Positions 26,202 through 36,280 of a DNA stretch of 64,000 bases are shown here, piece by piece. A program made the position numbers and the translations under genes. Each line of letters begins with the position of its first letter. The first letter of the stretch is position 1. The notes beneath the pieces are model-generated. The model was not told the DNA's origin and searched no databases. It saw nothing but the letters and a program-made list of their open reading frames with translations. Source of the stretch: Lacibacter sediminis (GTDB lineage: Bacteria > Bacteroidota > Bacteroidia > Chitinophagales > Chitinophagaceae); contig NZ_CP060007.1 in assembly GCF_014168535.1 (NCBI RefSeq), forward strand, positions 2,480,001-2,544,000, in the 5' to 3' direction.

Positions 26202-28646
26202 ATGCGATTAATTCCATTCCTGCTTGCTTCAGCCGTTACCGTTAGTCTGGTGATTGTGCTTAACACAAGAATAGGCCCGGCACCTGCACTCGGAAAATTT
26301 TTAAGTCCGCAACACGGGTTTTGGCAGAATGCTGAAAACGCAGCACAAAGTTTTACAGAAGAACTTAGCTTTCCCCAACTCAATGGTACAGCAAATGTTT
26401 ATTTCGATGAGCGTTTAGTACCGCATGTGGTGGCAGAGAATGATGCAGATGCTTATTTTATTCAGGGATATTTGCATGCAAAATTCCGCTTGTGGCAAAT
26501 GGAATTTTCTACACGTGCCGCAGCCGGTCGCATCAGTGAAGTGATTGGCGAACGGGCTGTGAATTTTGATAAAGAACAGCGCCGTATCGGGATGGTATTT
26601 GCAGCAGAGAATATGTTGAAGGAGATGGAAGCAAATGAATTCACGAAACTTTCGGTTGATAATTATACAAAAGGAGTGAACGCCTTCATTGAATCATTAT
26701 CTGAAAGTGCAATGCCCATTGAATATAAAATACTCGGCTATCAACCTGAGAAATGGAATAATCTTAAGACGGCACTCTTCATCAAACAAATGACCAAGAC
26801 ACTTGCGTTTTCTGTTGATGATCTCCCGTTAACTGCTTTACGCAAAGTATTCAGTGATGATCAGATCGAAATTCTCTATCCGCAATTACAGGATTCGTTA
26901 GATCCGATTGTTCCAAAAGGAACGGTGTTTGATGCTCCTGCTGCAACAGCAGTTGCACCAGCAAGTGTTGATTCGTTGTATTTGCTGAAAAAAGATTCTG
27001 CGTTGAAAGTAGCCATGGTTGATCAGCCATCAAAAGATAACGGCAGCAACAATTGGGCAGTAAGTGGTACAAAAACAAAAAGCGGTGCACCTATTCTTTG
27101 TAACGATCCGCATCTTGAATTAAGTCTTCCTGCTATCTGGTATGAAATGCAGATCACCACCAATAATATGAATGCGTATGGTGTATCATTCCCCGGTATT
27201 CCCGGCATAGTGATCGGCTTTAACGACAGTATTGCTTTTGGCTTTACCAATGCCGGAAGGGATGTGCGTGATTTTTATGAGATCAAATTTAAAGATGAAA
27301 CCAAGAAACAATATTGGTTCAATAACGAATGGCAGACTGCACCGCAACGTGTGGAAGAAATAAAAGTAAAAGGAAAGCCTTCGGTATTTGATACAGTTGC
27401 TTATACTGTGTTTGGCCCTGTTACTTACGATGAAAGTTTTTCAACGCCACTTACTAACAACAAAGCAATTGCTACACGTTGGATCGCTCATGATCCCAGC
27501 AATGAGTTATTGATGTGGCATTATCTTGACCGTGCAAAGAATTATGATGATTATTACAATGCCATCAAGTACTTTACCGTGCCTGCACAGAACATGATCT
27601 TCGCCAGTAAGCGTGGCGACATTGCACTTTGGCAGCAAGGACATTTTCCCTTGCGTTGGAACAGGCAGGGTTTGTATGTAATGCCCGGTGAAGACAGCAG
27701 TTATATGTGGCAGGGTATTATACCTGTTGCTGAAAATCCGCACCAGGTAAATCCTGAGCGTGGTTTTGTCAGCAGCGCCAATCAACGCCCTGCTGATGGA
27801 ACTTATCCTTATTTTATTCCCGGTGGTTATGATGTATATCGTGGTGTGGAGATCAACCGTCGTTTAACAAGTATGAGCAATATTACACCGCAGGATATGC
27901 AGCGTTTGCAGAATGTAAATTATAATCCATTGGCTGAAGTGGTAATAAAGCTGATGAAGAAATATACTAATGAAGCTGATCTTGGTGCAGATGAAAAACG
28001 TTTTTTCAACATGATCAAAACATGGGATCTGCAAAACACAGCTGATTCAAAAGCTGCTACTGTTTTCCAAGTTTGGTATGATAGCCTTGAACGAAATGTT
28101 TGGACTGATGAATTAACGCAACAGGATTCAGTTGTGTATGCATGGCCTTATGAATATACATTAGCTGATGCATTAACAAAAGATTCCCTGTTTTCATTTA
28201 TTGATGACATCACTACTCCGACAATCGAAACAATTTTCCAGGTGTTTGTTGCATCGTTAAAGGAAGCAACTGCTGAATTGCTGAAGATGGAGAAAGAAAA
28301 TACATTGGATTGGGCAGTACACAAAAACACAACAGTATATCATATTCTCAAAGATGCTGTGATGCCTTTTGCAAGAAAAGGTTTGCAGATTGGTGGCGGT
28401 AAGCACATCATTAATGCCACGCAACATAGTCATGGTCCAAGCTGGCGCATGGTTGTTCATCTCACCAACGAAACAGAAGCTTATGTTGTTTATCCGGGCG
28501 GACAAAGCGGCAATCCCGGCAGTAAATATTACGATCAGTTTATAGATACATGGGCTGCCGGCCAATATTACAAAGCATGGATGATGAAGAAAGGAGAGGA
28601 GGAGAATGAAAAAGTTAAATGGACAATGACGTTTAAAAAAGCATGA
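26202..28646 (+). CDS. Penicillin acylase family protein, exported
   Basis: 814 aa from ATG 26202 (MRLIPFLLASAVTVSLVIVL, a signal anchor); an ATG at 26160 would add 14 residues. An Ntn hydrolase processed into alpha and beta chains: HVVAENDADAYFIQGYLHA and RLWQMEFSTRAAAGRISEV in alpha, and the beta-chain start NGSNNWAVSG with nucleophile Ser at about 282, then NDPHLELSLPAIWYEM. Members cleave amides such as penicillin side chains or acyl-homoserine lactones; which applies cannot be told from sequence. It is followed 34 bp later by a small membrane gene. Confidence 0.9.
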   Translation: MRLIPFLLASAVTVSLVIVLNTRIGPAPALGKFLSPQHGFWQNAENAAQSFTEELSFPQLNGTANVYFDERLVPHVVAENDADAYFIQGYLHAKFRLWQMEFSTRAAAGRISEVIGERAVNFDKEQRRIGMVFAAENMLKEMEANEFTKLSVDNYTKGVNAFIESLSESAMPIEYKILGYQPEKWNNLKTALFIKQMTKTLAFSVDDLPLTALRKVFSDDQIEILYPQLQDSLDPIVPKGTVFDAPAATAVAPASVDSLYLLKKDSALKVAMVDQPSKDNGSNNWAVSGTKTKSGAPILCNDPHLELSLPAIWYEMQITTNNMNAYGVSFPGIPGIVIGFNDSIAFGFTNAGRDVRDFYEIKFKDETKKQYWFNNEWQTAPQRVEEIKVKGKPSVFDTVAYTVFGPVTYDESFSTPLTNNKAIATRWIAHDPSNELLMWHYLDRAKNYDDYYNAIKYFTVPAQNMIFASKRGDIALWQQGHFPLRWNRQGLYVMPGEDSSYMWQGIIPVAENPHQVNPERGFVSSANQRPADGTYPYFIPGGYDVYRGVEINRRLTSMSNITPQDMQRLQNVNYNPLAEVVIKLMKKYTNEADLGADEKRFFNMIKTWDLQNTADSKAATVFQVWYDSLERNVWTDELTQQDSVVYAWPYEYTLADALTKDSLFSFIDDITTPTIETIFQVFVASLKEATAELLKMEKENTLDWAVHKNTTVYHILKDAVMPFARKGLQIGGGKHIINATQHSHGPSWRMVVHLTNETEAYVVYPGGQSGNPGSKYYDQFIDTWAAGQYYKAWMMKKGEEENEKVKWTMTFKKA

Positions 28647-28680
28647 TCACAGTCTGACGAATAAACAAATAGTATTGAAC

Positions 28681-29037
28681 ATGAAATTCATAATTGCCTT
28701 CATACTCACCGCACTTTTAAGTTATGCTGCCGGTTTCTATTTGCCTTGGTGGACTATTGCCATTGCAGCTTTTTTGGTGGCCGTTGTTATTCCACAGAAA
28801 CTGTTGAAAGCATTTTTATGCGGCTTCCTCTCGCTTTTCGTTTTGTGGGTTGTGCTTGCTCTTTATATTGATATGGGAAACCAGCATATTCTCTCCATGA
28901 AGATCGCTGAACTGTTGTTTAAATCACATTCGCATGCGTTGATCATGAGCGTTACCGGTTTAGTCGCAGGGTTGGTGGGCGGTTTTGCGGCGCTGAGCGG
29001 TTCTTACCTTCGTCAAAGCAAACAGGGTATTGCTTAA
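28681..29037 (+). CDS. Small four-TM membrane protein
   Basis: 118 aa from ATG 28681. Hydrophobic spans at about 2-18, 22-38, 44-64 and 82-106; a Gly-rich last helix (GLVAGLVGGFAALSGS). The loop MGNQHILSMKIAELLF lies between TM3 and TM4. Family not recognised. Same direction and 34 bp after the acylase gene, so probably co-transcribed. Confidence 0.7.
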   Translation: MKFIIAFILTALLSYAAGFYLPWWTIAIAAFLVAVVIPQKLLKAFLCGFLSLFVLWVVLALYIDMGNQHILSMKIAELLFKSHSHALIMSVTGLVAGLVGGFAALSGSYLRQSKQGIA

Positions 29038-29184
29038 TAGGTGTTTTTAAGTAAGCTGAATTAAAAGCGGCAATAGGAAAATAATCCTGATAGCCGTTAC
29101 ACGTTATCATTGTTTTTTTACATAATTCACACCGCTTCAAGAATTAGTTTTTTGCTAACAGCAGCAGAAGTATTTTCGTGCAAC

Positions 29185-31650
29185 ATGCGCTCCTTATTTC
29201 TCTTTCTTTTTATTGTTTGCAGTTCTGTTTCGTTATGGGCCGCAAAGGTTACAGGATTTGTTACCAATCAAAACGGCGAACCCCTTCCTTATTCATCTAT
29301 TACAGTGAAAGGAACTAAAGAAGCAGCTTCAGCTAACAGCGAAGGTGTTTACTTTTTACAATTACCGGCTGGTACTTACACCATTATTTGCCGCCATGTT
29401 GGTTTTGAACGGCAGGAAAAAACAATCAACATCAAAGAAGATGAAGTGCAATTGAATTTTGTGTTGAAAGAGCAATCAGTCAGTCTCAATGAAGTGGTCG
29501 TAAAAGCAGGAGCTGAAGATCCGGCATATGCCATCATCCGCAAAGCCATTCAAAAGCGAAAAGAATATCTCAACGAAATTAAAAGCTATGAATGCGAAGT
29601 GTACAGCAAAGGCACCATGAACCTCCGTGATTTTCCTAAAAGCTTCATGGGACAGAAAGTGGATTTTGAAGATGGTGATACCAGCAAACGAAAAATGCTT
29701 TATCTCTCAGAAACGGTATCGAAACTTTCGGTAGATGAACCCAACAAAGTAAAAGTTGATGTGCTCAGTACAAGAGTGAGCGGTCAGCGTGATGGTTTTG
29801 GTTTTGCAGGTGCTCGTTTCTTTTCGTTTTACGACAACAATGTACAGATCAGTAATTCACTCAACCCAAGAGGATTTATTTCACCCATCGCTGAAAACGC
29901 CTTGTATTTCTACAAGTACAAATATGAAGGAGCATTCAGTGAAGATGGGCAACTCATCAACAAGATAAAAGTTATTGCGAAACGTGGATATGAACCTTGC
30001 TTCACGGGTTACATCAACATTGTGGAAGATGAATGGCGCATACATAGTCTTGAACTGATCCTCACCAAACAAAGCCAGATGAACTTTGCTGATACATTAC
30101 GTATTGAGCAACTCTATCAAAAAATTGCAGTGAAACATTGGGTGGTGCAAAGCCAGATATTGTATCCTGCTGTAAAGTTTTTCGGGTTTGATGCGTTTGG
30201 AAGTTTTGCCAATGTGTATCGCAACTTTAATACAGAACCTGAGTTCAGCAAAAACTATTTTGATAACACTATTCTGAAATACGAGAAGGGCAGCAATAAA
30301 AAGCCGATTGAGTATTGGGACAGCATACGTCCGCTTGCGTTAACCAAAGATGAACAAGTTGATTATATAAAGAAAGACAGTCTTGAGCAGCTGCGTGAAA
30401 ACCCGGCCTATCTCGATTCGCTGAACAGGGTGAGTAATAAAATTAAAATCAGTAACATTTTATTTGCCGGCAAAACCATCAACCGGCAAAGCAAAAAACT
30501 CAGTTATACTTTTCCATCACTGTTGCAGTCATCGAGTTTCAATACAGTAGAAGGATTTGTGTTAGATGTGCCTGTTACTATTCGCAAAGAGTTTACAGAC
30601 AGGCGTAACCTCAACATTACACCCAATGTGCGGTATGGCTTCAACACAAAGCAATTTTATGCATGGGGAACTGTGCGCTATAACTTCGGCTCACGTTTCT
30701 TTTCATCTGTAAGTATCAGTGGCGGTAAGCGTGCGTTTCAGTTGAACAATGATGAACCAATTCTGCCATTATCAAATACATTCTCCACTTTATTGTACAA
30801 GAATAATTTCATGAAATTGTACCTGGCGAATTATGGCCGTATCAATTTCTCCAAAGGTGTTGGCAATGGACTAACAGTAACGGCTAATCTGCAATACCAG
30901 GACAGGCATCCGCTTGAAAACACAACTGATTATTCATGGAAGCCACGAAGCACACGTCCGTACCGTCCTAATTATCCCATCGAATTGCAGACGCAAAGTT
31001 TTACCGCACACCAGGCAACCATCCTTACACTTGGTGTTAACTTTCAGCCGGGAGCAAAGTATATCGAGTTTCCCGATCGCACTGTTAACATTGGCAGCAA
31101 GTGGCCAACATTCAGTGTGCAGTATACAAAAGGAATTGCTGATTTCCTTGGTAGTGATGTTGACTATGATAAATGGCAGGTTGCAATGCGTGACAACCTG
31201 AATTTAAAATTAGCCGGTCGTTTTAATTATCGTGTACAGGCAGGTGGCTTTACTAACAGCAGCAAATTGTTTATCCAGGATATGAAACATTTTCCCGGAA
31301 ACCGTTTGTTACTGTCAACCGATTTTTTAACCACGTTTCAACTGCCACAATATTATCAATACAGTAATGCTGATAAGTTTTACACGGCTGTGTTCACCGA
31401 ACATCATTTCAACGGGTTTATCACCAACAAAATTCCGGGTATTAAAAAGTTGAACTGGCATTTGGTAACCGGTGCATCAGCTGTATGGTTACCTCTGAAA
31501 ACGTATGCAGAATGGCATGTGGGTTTTGAAAATATGTTTCGTTTTTTTAGTGTGGATGTGATAAGAGGTTATACCCAGGGACTTAAACCCCGTACCGAAA
31601 TACGTTTTGGAACAACGTTTAATATTGGAGGCGGGGGAGGAAATGATTAG
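29185..31650 (+). CDS. DUF5686 outer-membrane protein with carboxypeptidase-regulatory-like domain
   Basis: 821 aa from ATG 29185 (MRSLFLFLFIVCSSVSLWA signal). A CarboxypepD_reg-like domain follows (KVTGFVTNQNGEPLPYSSIT, about 20-39, to FVLKEQSVSLNEVVVKAG), then DUF5686 (YAIIRKAIQKRKEYLNEIKS; YECEVYSKG; FYDNNVQIS) and a C-terminal beta-barrel-like region ending in RFGTTFNIGGG. The family is widespread in Bacteroidota outer membranes; function is not established. TATTTTCG 15 bp before the ATG is a near -7 box. Confidence 0.88.
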   Translation: MRSLFLFLFIVCSSVSLWAAKVTGFVTNQNGEPLPYSSITVKGTKEAASANSEGVYFLQLPAGTYTIICRHVGFERQEKTINIKEDEVQLNFVLKEQSVSLNEVVVKAGAEDPAYAIIRKAIQKRKEYLNEIKSYECEVYSKGTMNLRDFPKSFMGQKVDFEDGDTSKRKMLYLSETVSKLSVDEPNKVKVDVLSTRVSGQRDGFGFAGARFFSFYDNNVQISNSLNPRGFISPIAENALYFYKYKYEGAFSEDGQLINKIKVIAKRGYEPCFTGYINIVEDEWRIHSLELILTKQSQMNFADTLRIEQLYQKIAVKHWVVQSQILYPAVKFFGFDAFGSFANVYRNFNTEPEFSKNYFDNTILKYEKGSNKKPIEYWDSIRPLALTKDEQVDYIKKDSLEQLRENPAYLDSLNRVSNKIKISNILFAGKTINRQSKKLSYTFPSLLQSSSFNTVEGFVLDVPVTIRKEFTDRRNLNITPNVRYGFNTKQFYAWGTVRYNFGSRFFSSVSISGGKRAFQLNNDEPILPLSNTFSTLLYKNNFMKLYLANYGRINFSKGVGNGLTVTANLQYQDRHPLENTTDYSWKPRSTRPYRPNYPIELQTQSFTAHQATILTLGVNFQPGAKYIEFPDRTVNIGSKWPTFSVQYTKGIADFLGSDVDYDKWQVAMRDNLNLKLAGRFNYRVQAGGFTNSSKLFIQDMKHFPGNRLLLSTDFLTTFQLPQYYQYSNADKFYTAVFTEHHFNGFITNKIPGIKKLNWHLVTGASAVWLPLKTYAEWHVGFENMFRFFSVDVIRGYTQGLKPRTEIRFGTTFNIGGGGGND

Positions 31651-31717
31651 AGTTTGAAAAATGAATTCTCTCGTTTTTAGTTTAGTCAAAGTTCTATAGT
31701 TCTGAGTTAGAAGACAT

Positions 31718-31838
31718 CTTGTGTTTTGGATATTGTACCTTGTGCCTTTCCCTTTGATTTTGGGTTTGCTTCTTGTCCCTTGTGCCTTGTTCCTTGGATT
31801 TTCCTTCTTGCACCTTGTTTTTTGGTACTTGGGTTTTA
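31718..31838. repeat. Degenerate ACAAGG-type low-complexity tract 1
   Basis: On the minus strand: words such as acaaggtgcaag, ccaaggaacaagg, cacaagggacaag. Almost no T on that strand. It yields spurious open frames on both strands. Tracts 2 (42342) and 3 (44813) have the same words. Confidence 0.75.
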
Positions 31839-31852
31839 CTATTTTATCTTTG
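31821..31852 (+). promoter_or_regulatory. Promoter of trhO (TTTG-N20-TATCTTTG)
   Basis: TTTG at 31821-31824 and TATCTTTG at 31845-31852, 20 bp apart, 73 bp before the ATG. The -33 box is supplied by the end of the repeat tract. Confidence 0.55.
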
Positions 31853-31925
31853 TCCCGCTTTCGGATTTTGCCCAACCTGCAATTGGGGTTCAAAGCAGAT
31901 TTACTGAACTAAAATTCAAAACAAG

Positions 31926-32960
31926 ATGGCTGTTTTGCACAACCGCATCTCCCGCAAGGAGCTTAAGGAGCGTATTATTAATGATCCTACACCACGCACC
32001 ACCATTTCCTTTTATTGTTATTTTAAAATTGAAGAGCCCAAATCTTTTCGTGATCAACTGTATAAGGACTTTACGGCTCTCGGCGTAATGGGACGAATTT
32101 ATTTAGCACATGAAGGGATCAATGCGCAGATCAGTTTGCCAACAGCAAATATGGAAGCGTTCCGCACTTATCTCTATGCTATTGAGCCGCTGAATGGTTT
32201 GCGGTTGAATGTAGCCGTGGATGATGATGGTAAAAGTTTTTACGTCCTCGATATAAAAGTACGCAACAAAATTGTGGCTGACGGTATTCATGATCCGGCA
32301 TTTGATATGGCCAACAAAGGCAAGTATGTAAATGCGGAACAGTTCAATCAACTCACGAATGATCCTAACACGGTTGTGATCGATATGCGCAATCATTACG
32401 AATTTGAAGTAGGGCATTTTGAAAAGGCGATTGAAATACCCAGCGATACTTTTCGGGAGCAATTACCTATGGCTGCTGATATGATGAATGATGATAAAGA
32501 CAAAAATATCATCATGTATTGCACAGGCGGTATCCGTTGCGAAAAAGCAAGTGCCTACATGCTGCATAAAGGATTTAAGAATGTGTTTCATCTGGAAGGC
32601 GGCATCATCAACTATGTAAACCAGGTAAAAGAAAAGGGTCTCGATAATAAATTTCACGGAAAGAATTTTGTGTTTGATCAGCGATTAGGCGAACGTGTGA
32701 CAGAAGAAATCATTTCCAGCTGTCATCAATGCGGCAAACCGGCTGATACGCATGTCAACTGTGTAAACGATGCTTGTCACCTTTTATTTATTCAATGCGA
32801 GGAATGCAACCAAAAAATGGAAGGTACCTGCAGTAAAGAATGCCATGAGTTTATTCATCTGCCCGAAGAAGAACAGAAGCGCTTGCGCAGTGGTATTGAC
32901 AAGGGCCGCAATGTGTTTAATAAAGCAAAATCGAGATTGAAGGATTTGAAGGTTGAGTAG
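31926..32960 (+). CDS. trhO: tRNA uridine(34) hydroxylase, rhodanese-like
   Basis: 344 aa. TrhO (YceA) makes 5-hydroxyuridine at tRNA wobble position 34 in an oxygen-dependent reaction. N-terminal acylphosphatase-like domain ([25 protein letters not shown]), then the rhodanese domain with [16 protein letters not shown] (150-165) and active loop CTGGIRCEK (Cys199-Lys207). The C-terminus has a probable zinc cluster ([30 protein letters not shown]). Single gene. Confidence 0.92.
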   Translation: MAVLHNRISRKELKERIINDPTPRTTISFYCYFKIEEPKSFRDQLYKDFTALGVMGRIYLAHEGINAQISLPTANMEAFRTYLYAIEPLNGLRLNVAVDDDGKSFYVLDIKVRNKIVADGIHDPAFDMANKGKYVNAEQFNQLTNDPNTVVIDMRNHYEFEVGHFEKAIEIPSDTFREQLPMAADMMNDDKDKNIIMYCTGGIRCEKASAYMLHKGFKNVFHLEGGIINYVNQVKEKGLDNKFHGKNFVFDQRLGERVTEEIISSCHQCGKPADTHVNCVNDACHLLFIQCEECNQKMEGTCSKECHEFIHLPEEEQKRLRSGIDKGRNVFNKAKSRLKDLKVE

Positions 32961-32976
32961 CAGAAGAGCAACATCA

Positions 32977-33019
32977 AATACCAAAACCACAGCTGCATCC
33001 ATGCCGTGGTTTTGGTATT
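32977..33019. terminator. Hairpin between convergent trhO and barrel-protein genes
   Basis: AATACCAAAACCAC / GTGGTTTTGGTATT, a 14-bp stem with a 15-nt loop. No clear T-run, so termination is likely but unproven. Confidence 0.55.
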
Positions 33020-33052
33020 GAATAAAGAGAACTTCAGTTAAGGATCGCCTTC

Positions 33053-33880
33053 TTATCGACCAAAAAATTTAAACCCGATTGTAATATCAATATTACCGTA
33101 TTTTAATTGCGGATCATATTTTACGCCTGAAAAATCAATAGGCTTGCTGCCTACAGCCTGGTTAGTGCCTGCTTTTGCAAAAAGTATTACACCTCCGTTT
33201 TTACTTGGTTTTGTAAGCACAGTTTCTAATCCCAAACCTGCCTGTAAGCTCAATGCATTCTGATCGCCTGATACACCGCCACGGCTGTTGATAACAATCT
33301 CTGATAAATTAGTGGCATTGGGATTAATATTTCTTTCGCCGCTGCTGTAGTTAATGTAACTGGTTCTGAAACCAAAGCCGGCATAAGGGTAAATGTTAAA
33401 CCTGTTGCTTCTTGTAAGATCATAACCCCATTCGAATTGAAACAAGGTTAAAAATGATGAGCGTATTTCCTCATTTGCTTTTGTAGATCTTTTTCTTATG
33501 CCAACAGTGCCAAAGTCAAGATCAAAAATGCGTCGCTTCTTTTTATATGAAAGACCAAAGCCAATTCCCCAAACCTGACCGCTAAGAGGAGAAAAACCTA
33601 CAGGAGTATGATCGTTATTGAATTTTGAAAAATCAGCTGATACGACGGATGTAAACAAAGTAAATGAACCGTAGTTATCTGTTTTGGCGCTTAGCCGGTT
33701 CATGTTGGCTATGGCTTCACGATAGCCGGCATTACTCATTAATACTTTTGTGTTCTCTGTTCTTAATTCTTTTACTTTCCGTTGATAGTACTCAAGCGAG
33801 TCGGTCTTTTCCTCTCTGAATTGTGACATAACATGCGCTGTTATGAACAGAAGGCATACGGAAACCACAACTTTTTTCAT
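33053..33880 (-). CDS. Outer-membrane beta-barrel protein with N-terminal coiled coil
   Basis: 275 aa from ATG 33880; signal peptide ends at VMSQ. Residues about 22-65 are helical/charged (SLEYYQRKVKELRTENTKVL) and may form a short coiled coil. The rest shows alternating aromatic beta strands (GIGFGLSYKKKRRIFDLDFG, FQFEWGYDL, NIYPYAGFGFRTSY) and ends in TIGFKFFGR. Reads as a porin-like family of unknown function. Confidence 0.7.
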   Translation of the reverse strand: MKKVVVSVCLLFITAHVMSQFREEKTDSLEYYQRKVKELRTENTKVLMSNAGYREAIANMNRLSAKTDNYGSFTLFTSVVSADFSKFNNDHTPVGFSPLSGQVWGIGFGLSYKKKRRIFDLDFGTVGIRKRSTKANEEIRSSFLTLFQFEWGYDLTRSNRFNIYPYAGFGFRTSYINYSSGERNINPNATNLSEIVINSRGGVSGDQNALSLQAGLGLETVLTKPSKNGGVILFAKAGTNQAVGSKPIDFSGVKYDPQLKYGNIDITIGFKFFGR

Positions 33881-34124
33881 AAGCAATATTTAGTCATTGA
33901 AAATAGGATAAAATTCAAATTGAAGATGATAAATACTGTATTTTTCAAGGGACCTCAGGGCGTAAAGCATTGAATCAACAACAAATGAAATTGTATTTTT
34001 AACAGCCATTCTCTATAGGGGCAATCTTCCTGTAGCAATACCATCCAACAATGGCAGCGTGCCGTAGGTACGCCCTGATACAGTTTCAATAAACATCCCG
34101 GTAAATAAGTTTTATCTTCATTAC

Positions 34125-34904
34125 ATGGTCGTTGTATTCCAGATAATCACTGTGCTGTTGCTGATCGTATTGATCATCCTTATTGCATTAAGGATAAGAA
34201 GAACAAAATTTCACAGCCAGCTGCCCGATAACTACAAAGAGTTATTGGCCGACTATGTGAAGTTCTATCAACACTTAAACGAAGAAGGAAAAGTAGCGTT
34301 TGAAAAAAGAGTTGAACAATTCTTAGCAGCAGTAAAAATTACCGGCGTCAATGCAGAGGTGGAAGACCTGGATAAAATATTAATTGCTGCCGGAGCAATT
34401 ATCCCTGTGTTTTCAATTCATGATTGGCAATACATCAACCTGCATGAAGTGTTGTTATACCCCGGTGCGTTTAATAACGATTTCGATCAACATGGCGACG
34501 ATCGGAATATTGCCGGCATGGTGGGTACAGGTGCGTTGCAAAATGTAATGGTGATCACCAAGTGGCAACTGCGGCAAGGATTCATCAACCACAATGATGC
34601 ACGCAATACTGCTATCCATGAGTTTGTACATTTGGTAGATAAAATGGATGGTACTGTAGATGGTGTTCCTGAAATTATTCTGGAACGCAAATACACGGGC
34701 CAATGGAAAAGCCTGATGGAAACAACCATTCATCAAATGAAAACCTACGGATCTGATATTGACATGTATGGCGCCACCAACACTGCCGAGTTTTTTGCTG
34801 TTATCTCCGAATACTTTTTTGAACAGCCGGAATTATTACAAGCCAATCATCCGGAACACTTTAAAATGCTGAAACAGATTTACAGAACTGAACTACATGG
34901 CTAA
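34125..34904 (+). CDS. mtfA: MtfA-like zinc metallopeptidase
   Basis: 259 aa. One N-terminal membrane helix (4-24), then the MtfA domain: LNEEGKVAFEKRVEQFL, PVFSIHDWQYINLHEVLLYP, and the zinc motif HEFVH (His165-His169) followed by DKMDGTVDGVP and EFFAVISEYFFEQPELL. E. coli MtfA is a peptidase that binds the Mlc repressor; no Mlc/PTS genes are seen here, and this homologue is membrane-anchored, so the target may differ. Confidence 0.88.
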   Translation: MVVVFQIITVLLLIVLIILIALRIRRTKFHSQLPDNYKELLADYVKFYQHLNEEGKVAFEKRVEQFLAAVKITGVNAEVEDLDKILIAAGAIIPVFSIHDWQYINLHEVLLYPGAFNNDFDQHGDDRNIAGMVGTGALQNVMVITKWQLRQGFINHNDARNTAIHEFVHLVDKMDGTVDGVPEIILERKYTGQWKSLMETTIHQMKTYGSDIDMYGATNTAEFFAVISEYFFEQPELLQANHPEHFKMLKQIYRTELHG

Positions 34905-35147
34905 CACTAGTAATCATTAACGGACAGATCTGTGTGCAATTTTATTCATCAGCACGTTGAAGCAGAAGAACAGCATGCACAACTACCTGAAAAAGCCAAC
35001 TTCAGCAATCATCTCATTTATATTTTCACATCTTTATGTGATAGGTTCATCTGCTTTTGTTTTTTTTATTTGCTGTTGAATAATTGCATCACGGCTTCTT
35101 AGTTTATGCTGTGTGCGGTTTCATCTATTCAGCTTTTAATGATTGTT

Positions 35148-36257
35148 ATGCAGGAAATTCAACAGTTGATAGAGCGTGAAGTAAAAGCAGGCAAAACTCC
35201 ATCTGTTCAATACTATCTTTTTACGAAAGATGAAATACTGGAGGAGTTCCGTTATGGGTTAGCAGATGTTGAGAAGAAAACAACTGTAACTGCCGATCAT
35301 TCGTATAACGCATACTCTGTTACAAAAACCTTTACAGCCTTAGCTATACTGCAACTGGCCGAAAGAAAAATACTAAACCTGTGCGATTGTGTTGTTGATC
35401 ATTTACCCAATTTTCCATACGGCCATACGGTTACAATCAGGCATTTACTGAACCACACTGCAGGTGTTCCAAATCCAATTCCATTAAGCTGGATACACCT
35501 TAGTAATGAACACTGTTCATTCAATGCAGCTGCTTTTTTTAAAACCATCATTGACAAATACAAAAAACCGAAAGCCAAACCGGGCGAACGTTTTGCTTAT
35601 TCAAACCTCGGTTATATTTTTCTCGGACAAATCATTGAGAAGCTAACGGGTAAACGTTACGAAGATTACATCAACGAATTTATTATTGACAAATTATCAA
35701 TAGACAGCAGTGAGTTGGGATTTGAAACAACTGTTCTCAGCAGGCAGGCGAGGGGTTGTCATAAACGATTCAGTTTTACAAATCTTATACTTGGCCTTTT
35801 TATAGATAAGCGCAAATACATGGATAAAGCAGTAGGCAACTGGAAACCCTTTAAACCTTTTTATGTAAATGGTGCGCCTTACGGAGGTTTAATTGGAAAG
35901 CCTTCAGCCTTTGTAAAATATATCCAGGCACTGTTGAAATCCAATTGTCAACTTCTTTCAAGTCAATACACTAAACTATTATTCCAGGAATATAAATTGA
36001 ATAACGGGAAAAAAACAGGAATGTGTATCTCATGGTTTAAAGGAGAGCTGAACGGACGAACTTATTTTGCACATGCCGGTGGCGGTGGTGGTTACTATTG
36101 CGAGATCAGGATATACCCTGAACATAATATCGGCAGTGTAGTTTTCTTTAACCGCACCGGAATGACAGATGAACGGTTTTTAGATAAAGTGGATGCTTCG
36201 TATTTTGCTGAAATTGAATCAAGCACAAGAGCAGATAACTTGGTTTATTCGTTGTAA
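35148..36257 (+). CDS. Serine hydrolase, beta-lactamase family, no signal peptide
   Basis: 369 aa from ATG 35148 (MQEIQQLIEREVKAGK); an ATG at 35106 adds 14 uncharacteristic residues. Motifs: SVTK nucleophile (YSVTKTFTALAILQLAE), LLNHTAGVP, FAYSNLGYIFLG (YSN) and HAGGGGGYYCEI as the third element. Lacks an export signal, unlike the relatives at 14.0 and 39.0 kb, so probably an intracellular esterase/peptidase. Followed 23 bp later by the PLP enzyme gene. Confidence 0.85.
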   Translation: MQEIQQLIEREVKAGKTPSVQYYLFTKDEILEEFRYGLADVEKKTTVTADHSYNAYSVTKTFTALAILQLAERKILNLCDCVVDHLPNFPYGHTVTIRHLLNHTAGVPNPIPLSWIHLSNEHCSFNAAAFFKTIIDKYKKPKAKPGERFAYSNLGYIFLGQIIEKLTGKRYEDYINEFIIDKLSIDSSELGFETTVLSRQARGCHKRFSFTNLILGLFIDKRKYMDKAVGNWKPFKPFYVNGAPYGGLIGKPSAFVKYIQALLKSNCQLLSSQYTKLLFQEYKLNNGKKTGMCISWFKGELNGRTYFAHAGGGGGYYCEIRIYPEHNIGSVVFFNRTGMTDERFLDKVDASYFAEIESSTRADNLVYSL

Positions 36258-36280
36258 TTTGTAGTATCAAATCATTTTCT

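Noticed and set aside
31489..31893. 134-codon minus-strand ORF rich in Lys/Thr/Gln
   Set aside because: Lies in the ACAAGG tract and over the 3' end of the DUF5686 gene; its sequence is a translation of the short-word repeat.
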